From: Microvirga terrae
GTDB lineage: Bacteria; Pseudomonadota; Alphaproteobacteria; Rhizobiales; Beijerinckiaceae
DNA length: 64,000 nt
Assembly (NCBI RefSeq): GCF_013307435.2
Contig: NZ_CP102845.1
Location: 1,364,001-1,428,000 of the forward strand
Direction of reading: 5' to 3'
The position numbers and the translations under genes were made by a program. The notes under the pieces are model-generated. The model was given only the letters and a program-made list of their open reading frames with translations. It did not search any database and was not told where the DNA came from. Positions 17,658 through 26,979 of this stretch are shown in pieces (positions within the stretch are counted from its first letter, which is position 1; each line of letters opens with the position of its first letter).

Positions 17658-18560
17658 GTGATCGCAGCCCGTCTCTCCATCGCTTCGGAATCCGCCTTCG
17701 GCCTGCTCGGCCTATGCGGGTTTCTCTTCGCCGGCCGGATCATGATGAACAAGATGGCGCTCGATGCCGGGGTCCAGCCGTTCCAGCTCGGCGTCTTTGC
17801 CAATCTGGGCGCCGGGTTGTTCCTGCTGCCTTGGCTCGCAGCCTTCCGGCAGAGGATCCCGACTGCGCCGGAGCATCTGGCTCTCTATGGGGTTCTCGGG
17901 ATCGTCAGCTTCGCGGTGCCGAGCGTGCTGTCCTATTTCGTGGTCCAGAAGGTCGTGCCTGCCTACACGTCCATCGTGTATTGCCTCTCGCCGCTGCTCA
18001 CGATGAGCTTCGCAGCCGGCCTCGGGATCGAGCGCATGTTCATGCGGCGCTTCCTCGGGATCGTGATCGGCTTCACGGGCATGGTTGCGCTCGTCCAGCA
18101 GCAGATCCTGCACATCGATATGGGGCAGCCACTCTGGGTTGCCGTGGGCCTCGCGATCCCGGTCTGCGCGGCTACGGGCAACATCATCCGGTCCGCCTGG
18201 TGGCCGAAGGAGACGTCCGCGCTCGCATTCTCCTGCGGCGCTTCGCTCACCTCGAGCGTCATGGTGGCCCTGCTGTCACCTGTCTTCGAGACGCCCGCCG
18301 GCTGGCGGTTCGACGATCCGGCGATCCTCTCGTGGCTCGTGGGCCTGGGAGCGATGTCGGCTCTCTCGCAGGTGATGAACTTCCGCCTGCAACAGATCGC
18401 CGGTCCGGTGGTGTTCAGCCAGATCGGCTATTGGGGCACCGGCTTCGGCGTGCTGCTCGCTGCAATCCTGTTCGACGACGTGCTGACGGGGCTGTCCTTG
18501 GCAGGGCTCGCCTGCATCATGGCCGGCGGCATGCTGGCGAACCGCCGCCCGGCTGTCTGA
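17658..18560 (+). CDS. EamA/DMT-family transporter
   Basis: The 300-residue protein has ten hydrophobic segments in two similar halves, the drug/metabolite transporter layout of two EamA repeats. The first half begins ASESAFGLLGLCGFLFAGRIMMNKMAL and the second WVAVGLAIPVCAATGN. The GTG start (VIAARLSIA) is chosen since it places the first helix near the N-terminus and leaves room for the two operators and promoter upstream; the frame is open further 5'. Substrate unknown; probably repressed by the divergent MarR. Confidence 0.8.
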   Translation: MIAARLSIASESAFGLLGLCGFLFAGRIMMNKMALDAGVQPFQLGVFANLGAGLFLLPWLAAFRQRIPTAPEHLALYGVLGIVSFAVPSVLSYFVVQKVVPAYTSIVYCLSPLLTMSFAAGLGIERMFMRRFLGIVIGFTGMVALVQQQILHIDMGQPLWVAVGLAIPVCAATGNIIRSAWWPKETSALAFSCGASLTSSVMVALLSPVFETPAGWRFDDPAILSWLVGLGAMSALSQVMNFRLQQIAGPVVFSQIGYWGTGFGVLLAAILFDDVLTGLSLAGLACIMAGGMLANRRPAV

Positions 18561-18610
18561 GGGGCTGCAGCGGGCTGCCAGGGCCGGGCCAGGTCACGGC
18601 CTGTCGGTGA

Positions 18611-19543
18611 TTAGTCGAACAGGCTCGATACCGAGCTTTCCGTCGCCGTACGGCCGATCGCCTCGCCCATGAGGGACGCGATGGAGATGACGCGGATGTT
18701 GTGCGCGACCTTTACGGCCTCGGTCGGCATGATCGAATCGGTGATCACGAGTTCCTTCAGCCGCGAGCCTGCGATGCGGGCCACCGCGCCGCCGGAGAGG
18801 ACGCCGTGGGTAATATACGCGTAGACTTCCTTGGCCCCGTTGGCGAGGAGCGCGTCGGCAGCATTCACCAGTGTGCCGCCGGAATCCACGATGTCGTCGA
18901 CCAGGATGCAGGAGCGGCCGGACACGTCGCCGATGATGTTCATCACCTCGGATTCGCCGGGGCGCTCACGGCGCTTGTCCACGATGGCAAGCTGAGCATC
19001 GATGCGCTTGGCGAGCGCCCGGGCGCGCACCACGCCGCCCACGTCGGGCGAAACCACCATGCGGTTGCCGCCGTCGAGGTGGTCCTTGATGTCGCGCGCC
19101 AGCGTCGGAGCGGAGAACAGGTTATCGGTCGGGATGTCGAAGAATCCCTGGATCTGGCCCGCATGGAGGTCGAGCGTGAGCACACGGTCGACGCCCGCAT
19201 GGGTGATGAGATTGGCAACGAGCTTGGCCGAGATCGGCGCGCGCGATGCGGACTTCCGATCCTGCCGGGCGTAGCCGAAATACGGGATCACTGCCGTGAT
19301 GCGGCGGGCCGAGGCCCTGCGCAGCGCATCCGTGATGATCAGGAGCTCCATCAGGTGGTCGTTCGTCGGGAACGAGGTCGACTGGATGATGAACACATCC
19401 TCGCCGCGTACGTTCTCCTGAATCTCGACGAAGACTTCCATGTCCGCGAAGCGCCGCACCTGGGCCTTGGCGAGCGGAACGTTGAGATAGGCGGCGATGG
19501 CCTCAGCCAGCGGACGGTTGGAATTTCCCGCAACGAGCTTCAT
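18611..19543 (-). CDS. prs: ribose-phosphate pyrophosphokinase
   Basis: The 310-residue PRPP synthetase makes the precursor for nucleotides, His and Trp from ribose-5-phosphate and [20 protein letters not shown] (catalytic flexible-loop region) and the PRPP loop [18 protein letters not shown] are intact, and [17 protein letters not shown] is a conserved early block. The start MKLVAGNSN is standard; an upstream extension is rejected. Confidence 0.97.
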   Translation of the reverse strand: MKLVAGNSNRPLAEAIAAYLNVPLAKAQVRRFADMEVFVEIQENVRGEDVFIIQSTSFPTNDHLMELLIITDALRRASARRITAVIPYFGYARQDRKSASRAPISAKLVANLITHAGVDRVLTLDLHAGQIQGFFDIPTDNLFSAPTLARDIKDHLDGGNRMVVSPDVGGVVRARALAKRIDAQLAIVDKRRERPGESEVMNIIGDVSGRSCILVDDIVDSGGTLVNAADALLANGAKEVYAYITHGVLSGGAVARIAGSRLKELVITDSIMPTEAVKVAHNIRVISIASLMGEAIGRTATESSVSSLFD

Positions 19544-19697
19544 GCAAGCAACTTTGGCTTCGAGTGATCGATAACACCCGCTGCGCAATGCCATAATCCC
19601 TGCACGGCTGGGCGCAAGGCTCTTAGCAGCGATATGAAACCGTCACAATACATGGAGGGCTTCCAATGTGCTGCAAGTTTGGTGCGTTGCCATGCAA

Positions 19698-20231
19698 TCA
19701 TTGCATTGCGACAGGGAGCTCGTCGCCCGAGACCTCCGCCGTCTGAATGGGTAATTCCACGGTTGCCTGCATGTCGGAGGCGCTTTCGGACTTGGACGCC
19801 GTCAGGAATTCGGCGATCTCGTCCATGCTCGCCTGGGCGAGCTTCGCGAGCGCCGCCTTGTCGAGGGCCGAGATGGAGGAGGCGGGAGCCGGGCTCGATC
19901 CGGCCAGGCGCTTGGCCCGACGCTTCTGGGCGTCGAACACGTCCCAGACATAGGCCACCTTGGTTTCCCCATCCTCGGTCGAGGTCGACAAATAGCCGCG
20001 GACCCGGTATCGCGCCTGGGCGCTGGCGCCGACGAGATCGACCTTGCGGTCGGTGGCCGCGCTGGTCAGTTCGTCGACCAGGGCGGTGCGGATGGGAGCC
20101 GGGGCGCCGTCGATGCTCTCCAGGGCGACCGGAACGCCTTCCGGCGATCCGCCGAGCGAGCCCTGGCAGGCTCCCAACGCCACCGTCAGGACCAGAGCGG
20201 CCAGCCGCCCCGCATGCGTCATCCCGGCCAT
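19698..20231 (-). CDS. hypothetical lipoprotein
   Basis: The 177-residue protein has a signal peptide ending in the lipobox LGAC (Cys at about residue 22), so it is likely a lipid-anchored envelope protein. The mature part contains a segment resembling outer-membrane-associated lipoprotein domains (ARYRVRGYLSTSTEDGETKVAYVWDVFDAQKRRAKRLAG), then an Ala/Ser-rich helix. No enzymatic motif is visible. It is followed 63 bases upstream on its own strand by the BenE-type transporter gene, so the two may be co-transcribed. Confidence 0.65.
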   Translation of the reverse strand: MAGMTHAGRLAALVLTVALGACQGSLGGSPEGVPVALESIDGAPAPIRTALVDELTSAATDRKVDLVGASAQARYRVRGYLSTSTEDGETKVAYVWDVFDAQKRRAKRLAGSSPAPASSISALDKAALAKLAQASMDEIAEFLTASKSESASDMQATVELPIQTAEVSGDELPVAMQ

Positions 20232-20293
20232 GAGGGCCCCCGTTCTTGGTCTTCGTAACGAAGTCTTAAGCTTAACGGAGGCTTTCGTCCAGA

Positions 20294-21454
20294 TCAGGCG
20301 CGCCGCCGCAGGCGGATCGCCAGGAGGTCGAGAGCCAGGGTCACGAGACCGGCGGCCAGACCCCAGAAGGCGGATCCGATGCCGAAGAGCGTCAGTCCGG
20401 AGGCCGTGACCGCGAAGGTGACGATGGCCGGAAAGCGCTTCACCTCCTCGGCAAGGGCGGACCCGAGAGCGCCCAGGAAGGCTCCCATGAGGGCGAGGCC
20501 GGCGACGGTCTTGATCAACTCCGGGGGGAGGGCGGCGATCAGCCCGATCAGTGCGGCGCTGAAGGCCGCGAAGACCAGGTAGCTCAGGGCGTAGAATGGC
20601 CCGACCATCCAGCGCTTCTTCGGGTCGGGATGCGTATCGGGCCCGGTGCAGATCGCGGCCGAGATGGCCGCGAGATTGCTGGTATGGGCGCCGAAGATCC
20701 CGGTGACGACCGAAGCCAGTCCCGTCGCGGCAAGGATCGGGCCAGCGGGCGGCTCGTAGCCGGACGCCTTGAGCACCGCGAGCCCCGGCAGGTTCTGGGA
20801 CGCCATCGTGACCAGGACCAGGGGCAGGCCGAGGCCGATCAGGACCGAGGGATCGAAGGTCGGCGCGATGAACGTGAGGGTGGACAGGGTGAGATCGGAC
20901 GCAAGCGGCCGCGCCATGCCGCCGCCGAAGGAGAGCCCGAGCCCGACGAAGAGCACCGCCAGCACGGCGAGCGCGGGATTGAACAGGCGAACCACCAGGA
21001 AGATACCCACGAGGGGCAGGACGAGCCCGGGCGCCCCTTGGGCGCTCTGGAAGACCCCGACCACGAACTGGAGCAGGACGCCCGCCAGCATCGCGGCCGC
21101 GATGGACGTGGGAATGCGCTCAATCAGCCGCCCGAACGGCCTGACGAGGCCCGTCAGCACGATGAGGCCGCCGGCGAGCAGGAAGGCGCCGACCGCCGCA
21201 TGGATCGAGATGCCGCTGGAGGAGGCGATCAGCGCCGCCCCCGGGGTCGACCACGCGGTGACCACGGGCATGCGGTAGCGCACGCTTAAGGTGCCGCTGG
21301 TGGCCGCCATGGCCAGGCACAGGGCCGCCACCCAGGACGAGGTCTGGGCTGCGTCGGCCCCGACCGCCTGGGCGGCCGCGATGATGATGGCGATCGTGCT
21401 GCCGAACCCCACCAGGGCCGCGACGACGGCTGACGTGACGATCGACAGGCGCAT
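20294..21454 (-). CDS. benzoate/H+ symporter, BenE family
   Basis: The 386-residue membrane protein has about twelve hydrophobic segments and BenE-type blocks: WSTPGAALIASS, the internal GVLLQFVVGVF and FGAHTSNLAAISAAICTGPDTHPDP. BenE proteins import benzoate with protons and belong to the wider NCS2-like fold. No benzoate degradation genes are in the window, so the true substrate is open; many genomic BenE homologues lie alone like this one. Confidence 0.85.
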   Translation of the reverse strand: MRLSIVTSAVVAALVGFGSTIAIIIAAAQAVGADAAQTSSWVAALCLAMAATSGTLSVRYRMPVVTAWSTPGAALIASSSGISIHAAVGAFLLAGGLIVLTGLVRPFGRLIERIPTSIAAAMLAGVLLQFVVGVFQSAQGAPGLVLPLVGIFLVVRLFNPALAVLAVLFVGLGLSFGGGMARPLASDLTLSTLTFIAPTFDPSVLIGLGLPLVLVTMASQNLPGLAVLKASGYEPPAGPILAATGLASVVTGIFGAHTSNLAAISAAICTGPDTHPDPKKRWMVGPFYALSYLVFAAFSAALIGLIAALPPELIKTVAGLALMGAFLGALGSALAEEVKRFPAIVTFAVTASGLTLFGIGSAFWGLAAGLVTLALDLLAIRLRRRA

Positions 21455-21565
21455 GACCGGCTCCGCAGGCGTTCCAGGAGCTTAGCCGTGTAAACCGAAC
21501 GGCCGGGCTGCGCCAGTTCGTCGGCGGCACTTTCCTCGCGAGTCCCGAGCCCTTAAATCTCCCCC

Positions 21566-23569
21566 ATGACTCGCAACACCACCAACGACGTCCCCCCGGA
21601 CATTCTGGACAACGAGGACGACGAGGAATCCGTCGCTCTCGAGAGCGGCTCGGACGTCGAGTTCGACCTGGAGGTCAATCCGGACTCGGTCCAGCGCGGC
21701 ACCGAGGTCATTCGGCAGTTCTGGACGACCCTTCCCAACGCGCCCGGCGTCTACCGCATGCTCGATGCCAAGGGCGACGTGCTCTATGTCGGCAAGGCGA
21801 AGAGCCTGAAGAACCGCGTCGGCTCCTATGCGCGGGGCCAGGCCCACTCGAACCGCATCGCCCGGATGATCGGCCAGACCAGCTCGATGGAATTCGTCAC
21901 CACAGCGACGGAGACCGAGGCGCTGCTGCTCGAAGCCAATCTCATCAAGCAGCTCAAGCCGCGCTACAACGTGCTTCTGCGGGACGACAAGTCTCTGCCC
22001 TACATCCTGCTCACCGCCGATCACGAGGCGCCGCAGCTCGTGAAGCATCGCGGCGCGAGGAAGCGCAAGGGCGACTATTACGGCCCCTTCGCGAGCGTGT
22101 GGGCCGTGAACCGCACGATCAACGCGCTGCAGCGCGCGTTCCTGCTGCGCTCCTGCAACGACAGCTATTACGAGAACCGCACGCGGCCCTGCCTGCTCTA
22201 TCAAATCAAGCGCTGTTCGGGACCCTGCACGAGCGAGGTCTCGCGGGAGGATTATGCCGAGTTCGTTTCCGAGGCGCGGGCCTTCCTGTCGGGCAAGTCG
22301 AACGCCGTCAAGCAGCGCATCACCGATGAGATGCAGGCCGCGGCCGAGGACCTCGAGTTCGAGCGCGCCGCGCGCTGCCGCGACCGTCTCGCGGCGCTGT
22401 CGGCCATCCAGGGTGTTCAAGGCATCAATACGCAGTCGGTGGAGGAGGCGGACGTCTTCGCGCTCGACGAGCAGGCGGGCCAGTTCTGCGTCGAGGTGTT
22501 CTTCTTCCGCAACTGGCAGAACTGGGGCAACCGCGCCTATTTCCCGAAGGCGGACAAGTCCATGAGCCGGGAGGAGGTTCTCGGCTCGTTCATGGCGCAG
22601 TTCTATGACGACAAGCCCGCGCCCCGCCTGATCCTCCTGTCGCACGAGATCGACGATGCGGAGCTGATGGCGGCGGCGCTCTCGACCCGCGCGGAGGCCA
22701 GGGTCGAGATCCATGCGCCCCAGCGCGGCGAGCGGCGTCAGCTCATCGAGTATGCGCTGCGCAACGCCCGCGAGGCGCTGGCCCGGCGCCTGGCCGATAC
22801 CTCGTCGCAGCAGAAGCTCCTCGTGTCCCTGGGGCAGGCCTTCGGATTGTCGAAGGCGCCGAAGCGTGTGGAGGTCTACGACAACTCGCACATCATGGGC
22901 ACCAACGCGGTGGGCGCCATGGTAGTGGCGGGCGCCAACGGCTTCATGAAGCAGCATTACCGGACCTTCAACATGAAGTCCGAGGACCTCAAGCCCGGCG
23001 ACGATTACGGCATGATGCGCGAGATGCTGCAGCGCCGCTTCGCCCGCCTGGTAAAGGAGGAGCCGCGCGGCTCCGAGGCGGACGGACGATCGGGCGACGA
23101 CGGCTTTCCGGCCTGGCCCGATCTGGTCCTGATCGACGGCGGCAAGGGGCAGCTCGAGGCCGCCCGTCAGGCCCTCGCCGAGGTGGGCGTGAGCGAGGAC
23201 GACGTGGCCCTGGTCGGCATCGCCAAGGGGCGCGACCGGGACGCCGGCCGCGAGACCTTCTTCAAGCCGGGCCAGCCGCCGTTCAAGATGCCGCCGCGGG
23301 ATCCCGCGCTCTACTTCGTCCAGCGCCTGCGCGACGAGGCCCACCGCTTCGCCATCGGGGCGCACCGAGCGAAGCGCAAGCGCGAGCTGGTGAAGAACCC
23401 GCTGGACGAGATCCCGGGCATCGGGCCGACCCGCAAGCGGGCGCTGCTGCACCATTTCGGCACCGTCAAGGCGATCCAGCGGGCCGCCCTCGAGGACCTG
23501 ATGAAGGCTCCGGGCGTCAATGCCGCCACGGCCCGCGCGGTCTATGATTTCTTCCACGAGAGGGGATAG
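21566..23569 (+). CDS. uvrC: excinuclease ABC subunit C
   Basis: The 667-residue nuclease makes the 3' and 5' incisions in nucleotide excision repair. The GIY-YIG domain is seen as [23 protein letters not shown] (about residues 54-76), the UVR motif as [16 protein letters not shown], the RNase H-like endonuclease domain around [19 protein letters not shown], and tandem helix-hairpin-helix at the end ([22 protein letters not shown]). An acidic N-terminal extension of about 50 residues precedes the nuclease domain, common in this class. uvrB is also in the window at 56-58 kb. Confidence 0.97.
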   Translation: MTRNTTNDVPPDILDNEDDEESVALESGSDVEFDLEVNPDSVQRGTEVIRQFWTTLPNAPGVYRMLDAKGDVLYVGKAKSLKNRVGSYARGQAHSNRIARMIGQTSSMEFVTTATETEALLLEANLIKQLKPRYNVLLRDDKSLPYILLTADHEAPQLVKHRGARKRKGDYYGPFASVWAVNRTINALQRAFLLRSCNDSYYENRTRPCLLYQIKRCSGPCTSEVSREDYAEFVSEARAFLSGKSNAVKQRITDEMQAAAEDLEFERAARCRDRLAALSAIQGVQGINTQSVEEADVFALDEQAGQFCVEVFFFRNWQNWGNRAYFPKADKSMSREEVLGSFMAQFYDDKPAPRLILLSHEIDDAELMAAALSTRAEARVEIHAPQRGERRQLIEYALRNAREALARRLADTSSQQKLLVSLGQAFGLSKAPKRVEVYDNSHIMGTNAVGAMVVAGANGFMKQHYRTFNMKSEDLKPGDDYGMMREMLQRRFARLVKEEPRGSEADGRSGDDGFPAWPDLVLIDGGKGQLEAARQALAEVGVSEDDVALVGIAKGRDRDAGRETFFKPGQPPFKMPPRDPALYFVQRLRDEAHRFAIGAHRAKRKRELVKNPLDEIPGIGPTRKRALLHHFGTVKAIQRAALEDLMKAPGVNAATARAVYDFFHERG

Positions 23570-23693
23570 GATTGCGCGCTCGCCGGACCGTTCAGGCTTC
23601 CCTCACATTGCCGTGTTCGCCGGATGGCCGCGGTGCGCAACCGGGATCTGTCCGATTGACGGGCAGACCGTCCTCATGCTTCCTGCGGGTGTG

Positions 23694-24290
23694 ATGAAGA
23701 CTGTTTCCTCCATGGGCCGCTCGAAGGCGTTCAACCTCGCGAACATGCTGACCTACGGTCGGCTCGCCGCGGTTCCGGCCGTGGTCGGTCTCCTGTTCTG
23801 GCCCGAGGACCACTGGTCCCGCTGGTTCGCGCTGGCGGTTTTCGCGATCGCGGCCATCACCGACTATCTCGATGGCTACGTGGCGCGAACCTTCGCCCAG
23901 CAATCGGCGCTCGGTCGCATGCTCGACCCCATCGCCGACAAGCTTCTGGTGGCCGCGACCCTGCTCATGCTGGTGGCTGACGGGACTATCAAGGGATGGG
24001 CCCTGTGGGCCGCCATCGTGATCCTCTGCCGCGAGATCCTGGTCTCGGGCCTGCGCGAGTTCCTGGCCGAGCTGAAGGTCAGCGTGCCGGTCAGCCGGGT
24101 CGCCAAATGGAAGACGACGCTCCAGCTCGTCGCCTTAGGCTTCCTGATCGCAGGACCGGCCGGCGAGACGGTGCTTCCCAACAACATCCTGATCGGCACG
24201 ATCCTTCTGTGGATCGCCGCCATCCTGACGATCTATACCGGCTGGGATTACTTCAAGAACGGCATCCATCACCTCATGGACGAGGGCTAG
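23694..24290 (+). CDS. pgsA: CDP-diacylglycerol-glycerol-3-phosphate 3-phosphatidyltransferase
   Basis: The 198-residue inner-membrane enzyme makes phosphatidylglycerophosphate, the first committed step to phosphatidylglycerol and cardiolipin. The CDP-alcohol phosphotransferase motif is complete: TDYLDGYVARTF, then ALGRMLDPIADK (D..DG..AR...G...D...D). Several hydrophobic helices are seen. The ATG at 23694 is listed; ATG at 23715 is possible. It stands just upstream of moaD with only four bases between, so pgsA-moaD-moaE form a unit. Confidence 0.93.
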   Translation: MKTVSSMGRSKAFNLANMLTYGRLAAVPAVVGLLFWPEDHWSRWFALAVFAIAAITDYLDGYVARTFAQQSALGRMLDPIADKLLVAATLLMLVADGTIKGWALWAAIVILCREILVSGLREFLAELKVSVPVSRVAKWKTTLQLVALGFLIAGPAGETVLPNNILIGTILLWIAAILTIYTGWDYFKNGIHHLMDEG

Positions 24291-24294
24291 CGCC

Positions 24295-24546
24295 ATGAAG
24301 CTCGTCTATTTCGCCTGGGTGCGGGAGCGGGTCGGACGGACGGACGAGCAGGTGGAACTGCCGGATGGCATCGACACAGTGGCCGATCTGGTGCGCTGGC
24401 TGAAAGGCAGGAGCGAGGAATACGCCTATGCCTTCGAGAACGAAGGGGTCGTCCGAGCCGCTATCGACCACGTCCACGTGAAGCCCGAGGCCCGAATCGC
24501 CGGAGCTCGGGAGATCGCCTTCTTCCCGCCGATGACGGGAGGCTAG
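24295..24546 (+). CDS. moaD: molybdopterin synthase small subunit
   Basis: The 83-residue ubiquitin-like protein carries sulfur as a thiocarboxylate at its C-terminal Gly-Gly, here FFPPMTGG. It pairs with MoaE to insert the dithiolene sulfurs into molybdopterin. Four bases separate it from pgsA and 24 from moaE. Confidence 0.95.
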   Translation: MKLVYFAWVRERVGRTDEQVELPDGIDTVADLVRWLKGRSEEYAYAFENEGVVRAAIDHVHVKPEARIAGAREIAFFPPMTGG

Positions 24547-24570
24547 CTCCCGTCGGGGAGCCGCAATGCC

Positions 24571-25026
24571 ATGGATTTCACCATCCGCATCCAGGCCCAA
24601 CCCTTCGATGCCGCCGCTGAGACCGCGGCCCTGACCCGGGGACGGCTGGATATCGGCGCTGTGGTCGCCTTCTCCGGGCTGTGCCGGGACGAAGGGGGGC
24701 GGCTCGCGGCCCTCGAGCTCGAGCACTATCCCGGCATGGCCGAAGCCGAGATCGGCCGGCTCGCCGATCAGGCGACAAGCCGTTGGCCGCTCCTTGGCCT
24801 CACGATCGTCCATCGCTTCGGCAGAATCGCTCCGGGCGAGGAGATCGTCCTGGTCCTCACGGCCAGCGCTCACCGTCAGGCTGCCTTCGAGGCGGCCTCC
24901 TTCCTGATGGACTACCTGAAGACTCAGGCCCCGTTCTGGAAGCGCGAGCATCTCAAGGACGGGACGGTCGGAACCTGGGTCGATGCCAAGGAGGCTGACG
25001 ACCTCGCCGCGGACAGGTGGCGTTGA
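24571..25026 (+). CDS. moaE: molybdopterin synthase catalytic subunit
   Basis: The 151-residue subunit has the MoaE core GAVVAFSGLCRDEGG, ALELEHYPGMAEAEI and VLTASAHRQAAFEAASFLMDYLK, followed by the catalytic region APFWKREH with the conserved Lys. Together with MoaD it converts cyclic pyranopterin to molybdopterin. Length is normal. Confidence 0.96.
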   Translation: MDFTIRIQAQPFDAAAETAALTRGRLDIGAVVAFSGLCRDEGGRLAALELEHYPGMAEAEIGRLADQATSRWPLLGLTIVHRFGRIAPGEEIVLVLTASAHRQAAFEAASFLMDYLKTQAPFWKREHLKDGTVGTWVDAKEADDLAADRWR

Positions 25027-25090
25027 ACGGCGCTTGACGGGACCCTGCGGCGGGATGAGCATCGACCGTGAACGACCACGGAGGCGTCCC

Positions 25091-25345
25091 ATGCGCAGCG
25101 TCGTTGTCTTCCTTGGCCTCATCGCCGGTGCCCCAGCCCTCGGCCACGACATGCCCGTTCCCCAGACGGCTCAGGCGCCCGCCCATAACCTGCTCGACTG
25201 CTATTGCCGCGCTCAGGGCAAGATGTTCGCTGTGGGAGAGAAAGCCTGTCTCAAGACGACTGAGGGTCCCAAGCTGGCGCAGTGCCAGATGGAGATAAAC
25301 GTGATGTCCTGGACCATCACGGAAGTGCCCTGTCCCGACACATGA
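25091..25345 (+). CDS. small secreted cysteine-containing protein
   Basis: The 84-residue product has a short signal peptide (MRSVVVFLGLIAGAPALG) and a mature part with five cysteines (CYC, C, C, C), suggesting disulfides in the periplasm. I do not recognise the family. The ATG at 25091 is chosen because it begins the signal peptide. Its stop overlaps the start of a hairpin that probably terminates the convergent small gene downstream. Confidence 0.6.
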   Translation: MRSVVVFLGLIAGAPALGHDMPVPQTAQAPAHNLLDCYCRAQGKMFAVGEKACLKTTEGPKLAQCQMEINVMSWTITEVPCPDT

Positions 25346-25371
25346 AAAACGCCGCCGATCGCGGCAGCGTT
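25345..25371 (-). terminator. intrinsic terminator of the 33-residue gene
   Basis: On the minus strand AACGCTGCCG pairs with CGGCGGCGTT (one G-T pair) around CGAT, followed by TTT. It lies 50 bases beyond the stop of the small gene at 25422-25523 and gives that gene extra support. Confidence 0.7.
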
Positions 25372-25421
25372 CACAAGGATTCGATCGATGGTCGATATCG
25401 CCAGAGGCGATCGGTGCCGGC

Positions 25422-25523
25422 TTACAGAAGGCCCGTGAAAACGGCGCAGATAAACGAGAAGGACACGCAGACGGCGGCGATGTTGAGCTTGGACGCCCAG
25501 TCCAGATTCGAAGTCAGGTTCAT
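25422..25523 (-). CDS. very small membrane protein (33 residues)
   Basis: The frame starts MNLTSNLDWASKLN and continues with a single hydrophobic helix of about 18 residues ending FTGLL. A strong AGAGAGGGG ribosome-binding site precedes the ATG by about 5 bases, and a good intrinsic terminator follows on the same strand. These signals together make it a likely real gene despite its size. Function is unknown; similar mini-membrane proteins often attach to respiratory or transport complexes, which is only an analogy. Confidence 0.6.
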   Translation of the reverse strand: MNLTSNLDWASKLNIAAVCVSFSFICAVFTGLL

Positions 25524-25850
25524 CTGAGCCCCTCTCTCTGAAGGGGTTATCCCCCTATCTGAATGGATAGGCACCCTATCAAACCTCCGAGATCCTGAGA
25601 AGCACCCCGGCCGGGAGGGGCAGGCAAGGCGACCGTCGATGTAATCGTTAACAATTTATTAAGCCCTTGTTTCGTCGACTTTAATTCTTGCGACATTCCG
25701 GACAAAAAAAGTTCCTGCTCGATTGTGTCGCACCCCGTCACTGCGTGGATAATGTTCAGCACGACCCCTGACGAGCCCGAATCGAGCCAGCTACGAAGCC
25801 CTTCGCACCCGGTTGACGGGATGTTTACGTTGTTGGGGCAGGCTCACTGC
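25524..25850. other. gene-free regulatory stretch
   Basis: This region separates the divergent small membrane gene and the extensin-like gene. It is more AT-rich than its surroundings near 25645-25690 and holds a short inverted repeat, CTATC/GATAG (25555-25570), with a further CTATC close by. In-frame codons upstream of 25851 do not look coding. Promoters for both genes probably lie here, but I cannot place boxes with confidence. Confidence 0.5.
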
Positions 25851-26897
25851 ATGCGTCGTGGGTTAGTTGCGTTTTTTGCCCTATCGCTCGCCGGGCTTGG
25901 GCTCACCGGTTGCGGGCTGTTTCGGTTCGAGCAGCGCGAGCCGTGGCGCGCCCAGGCGGAAGAGGCCTGCCTGTCTCAGCGCCTCGTGCAGCCTTCCGCC
26001 TACATGGCTCTCAGCTCGAAGATCGACGGCCCCGGCGTCTGCGGCATGGATCATCCGTTCAAGGTCTCGGCCTTCAACAACGGCGCGGTAGGGCTGAAAT
26101 CGAAGGTGACGCTGGCCTGCCCGATCATCCCCCAGATCGACACTTGGCTCGACGAGATCGTGAGACCGGCGGCCGAGATGTATTTCGGCGTGCCTCTGGC
26201 CGACATCAAAGCCGGCTCGTATTCGTGCCGGCCTCGCAACAACCAGATGGGCGCGAAGGTGTCGGAGCACGCCTTCGGCAACGCCATGGACGTGATGGCC
26301 TTCGTGCTCGCCGATGGCCGGGAGGTCTCCGTGGTCAAGGGTTGGCGGGGAGGGGACGGAGCCGAGCAGGAGTTCCTGCGCGAGGCCTTCGTCGGCGCCT
26401 GCCGCTACTTCACCACGGTGCTGGGGCCGGGCTCCGATGCCTTCCATTACGACCATCTCCACATCGACCTGGCGCGGCATGACCCGCGGGGTCAGCGGCG
26501 CATCTGCAAGCCGATCCTGAAATTCTCCCCGCGAATCGACCCCGAACGCAGCCGCGAGGCGCTCCAGAGCGCGGCGGCCTCCGGCGACCTCGCGCCCGTC
26601 GATCTGGAACAGGACGTCCCGGATGGGGAGGCCTACATCCCGCCGGCGCCTCCGCCCCCATCGCCGGCTCTGTCCGCGCCTGTGGCTCCGCCGGCCCGCT
26701 ACTCGTCCGGCGGCGGCTTCTCGGCCGACCTTCCGGGCCCGAACGCGGGACCATCGCGGGGGAGCCCGTCCCCATCCTATTCTCGGGCGCCTCTTCCGCC
26801 CCTCGGCCGTCCGGCCGAGCAGACCTATGCGCCGCCCAGACAGCAGGGGCGCTCGGCAGGCCAGCCGCTGATGCTCAACAGCCACGCCATCTATTAA
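25851..26897 (+). CDS. extensin-like lipoprotein
   Basis: The 348-residue protein has a signal peptide with lipobox LTGC (Cys 21), then an extensin-like C-terminal domain (about residues 45-235: SEHAFGNAMDVMAFVLADG and FHYDHLHIDLARH). The paired His/Asp pattern of this domain resembles zinc peptidases of the LAS (VanY/D-Ala-D-Ala) fold, so a cell-wall role is reasonable but unproven. The last 110 residues are Pro/Ser-rich and low-complexity, perhaps a wall-spanning or disordered tail. Confidence 0.85.
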   Translation: MRRGLVAFFALSLAGLGLTGCGLFRFEQREPWRAQAEEACLSQRLVQPSAYMALSSKIDGPGVCGMDHPFKVSAFNNGAVGLKSKVTLACPIIPQIDTWLDEIVRPAAEMYFGVPLADIKAGSYSCRPRNNQMGAKVSEHAFGNAMDVMAFVLADGREVSVVKGWRGGDGAEQEFLREAFVGACRYFTTVLGPGSDAFHYDHLHIDLARHDPRGQRRICKPILKFSPRIDPERSREALQSAAASGDLAPVDLEQDVPDGEAYIPPAPPPPSPALSAPVAPPARYSSGGGFSADLPGPNAGPSRGSPSPSYSRAPLPPLGRPAEQTYAPPRQQGRSAGQPLMLNSHAIY

Positions 26898-26979
26898 AGC
26901 GTAAGCGGATCTTGACCTTCGCGGGCGCCGCCCACATGGTCGAGGTTGCACGGTCCGAAGACTTGGTGGAGCATTTTCA

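Noticed and set aside
21482..23557. 691-residue open frame on the minus strand opposite uvrC
   Set aside because: It is a shadow of uvrC caused by high GC content; composition is rich in Arg, Gly and His without motifs.
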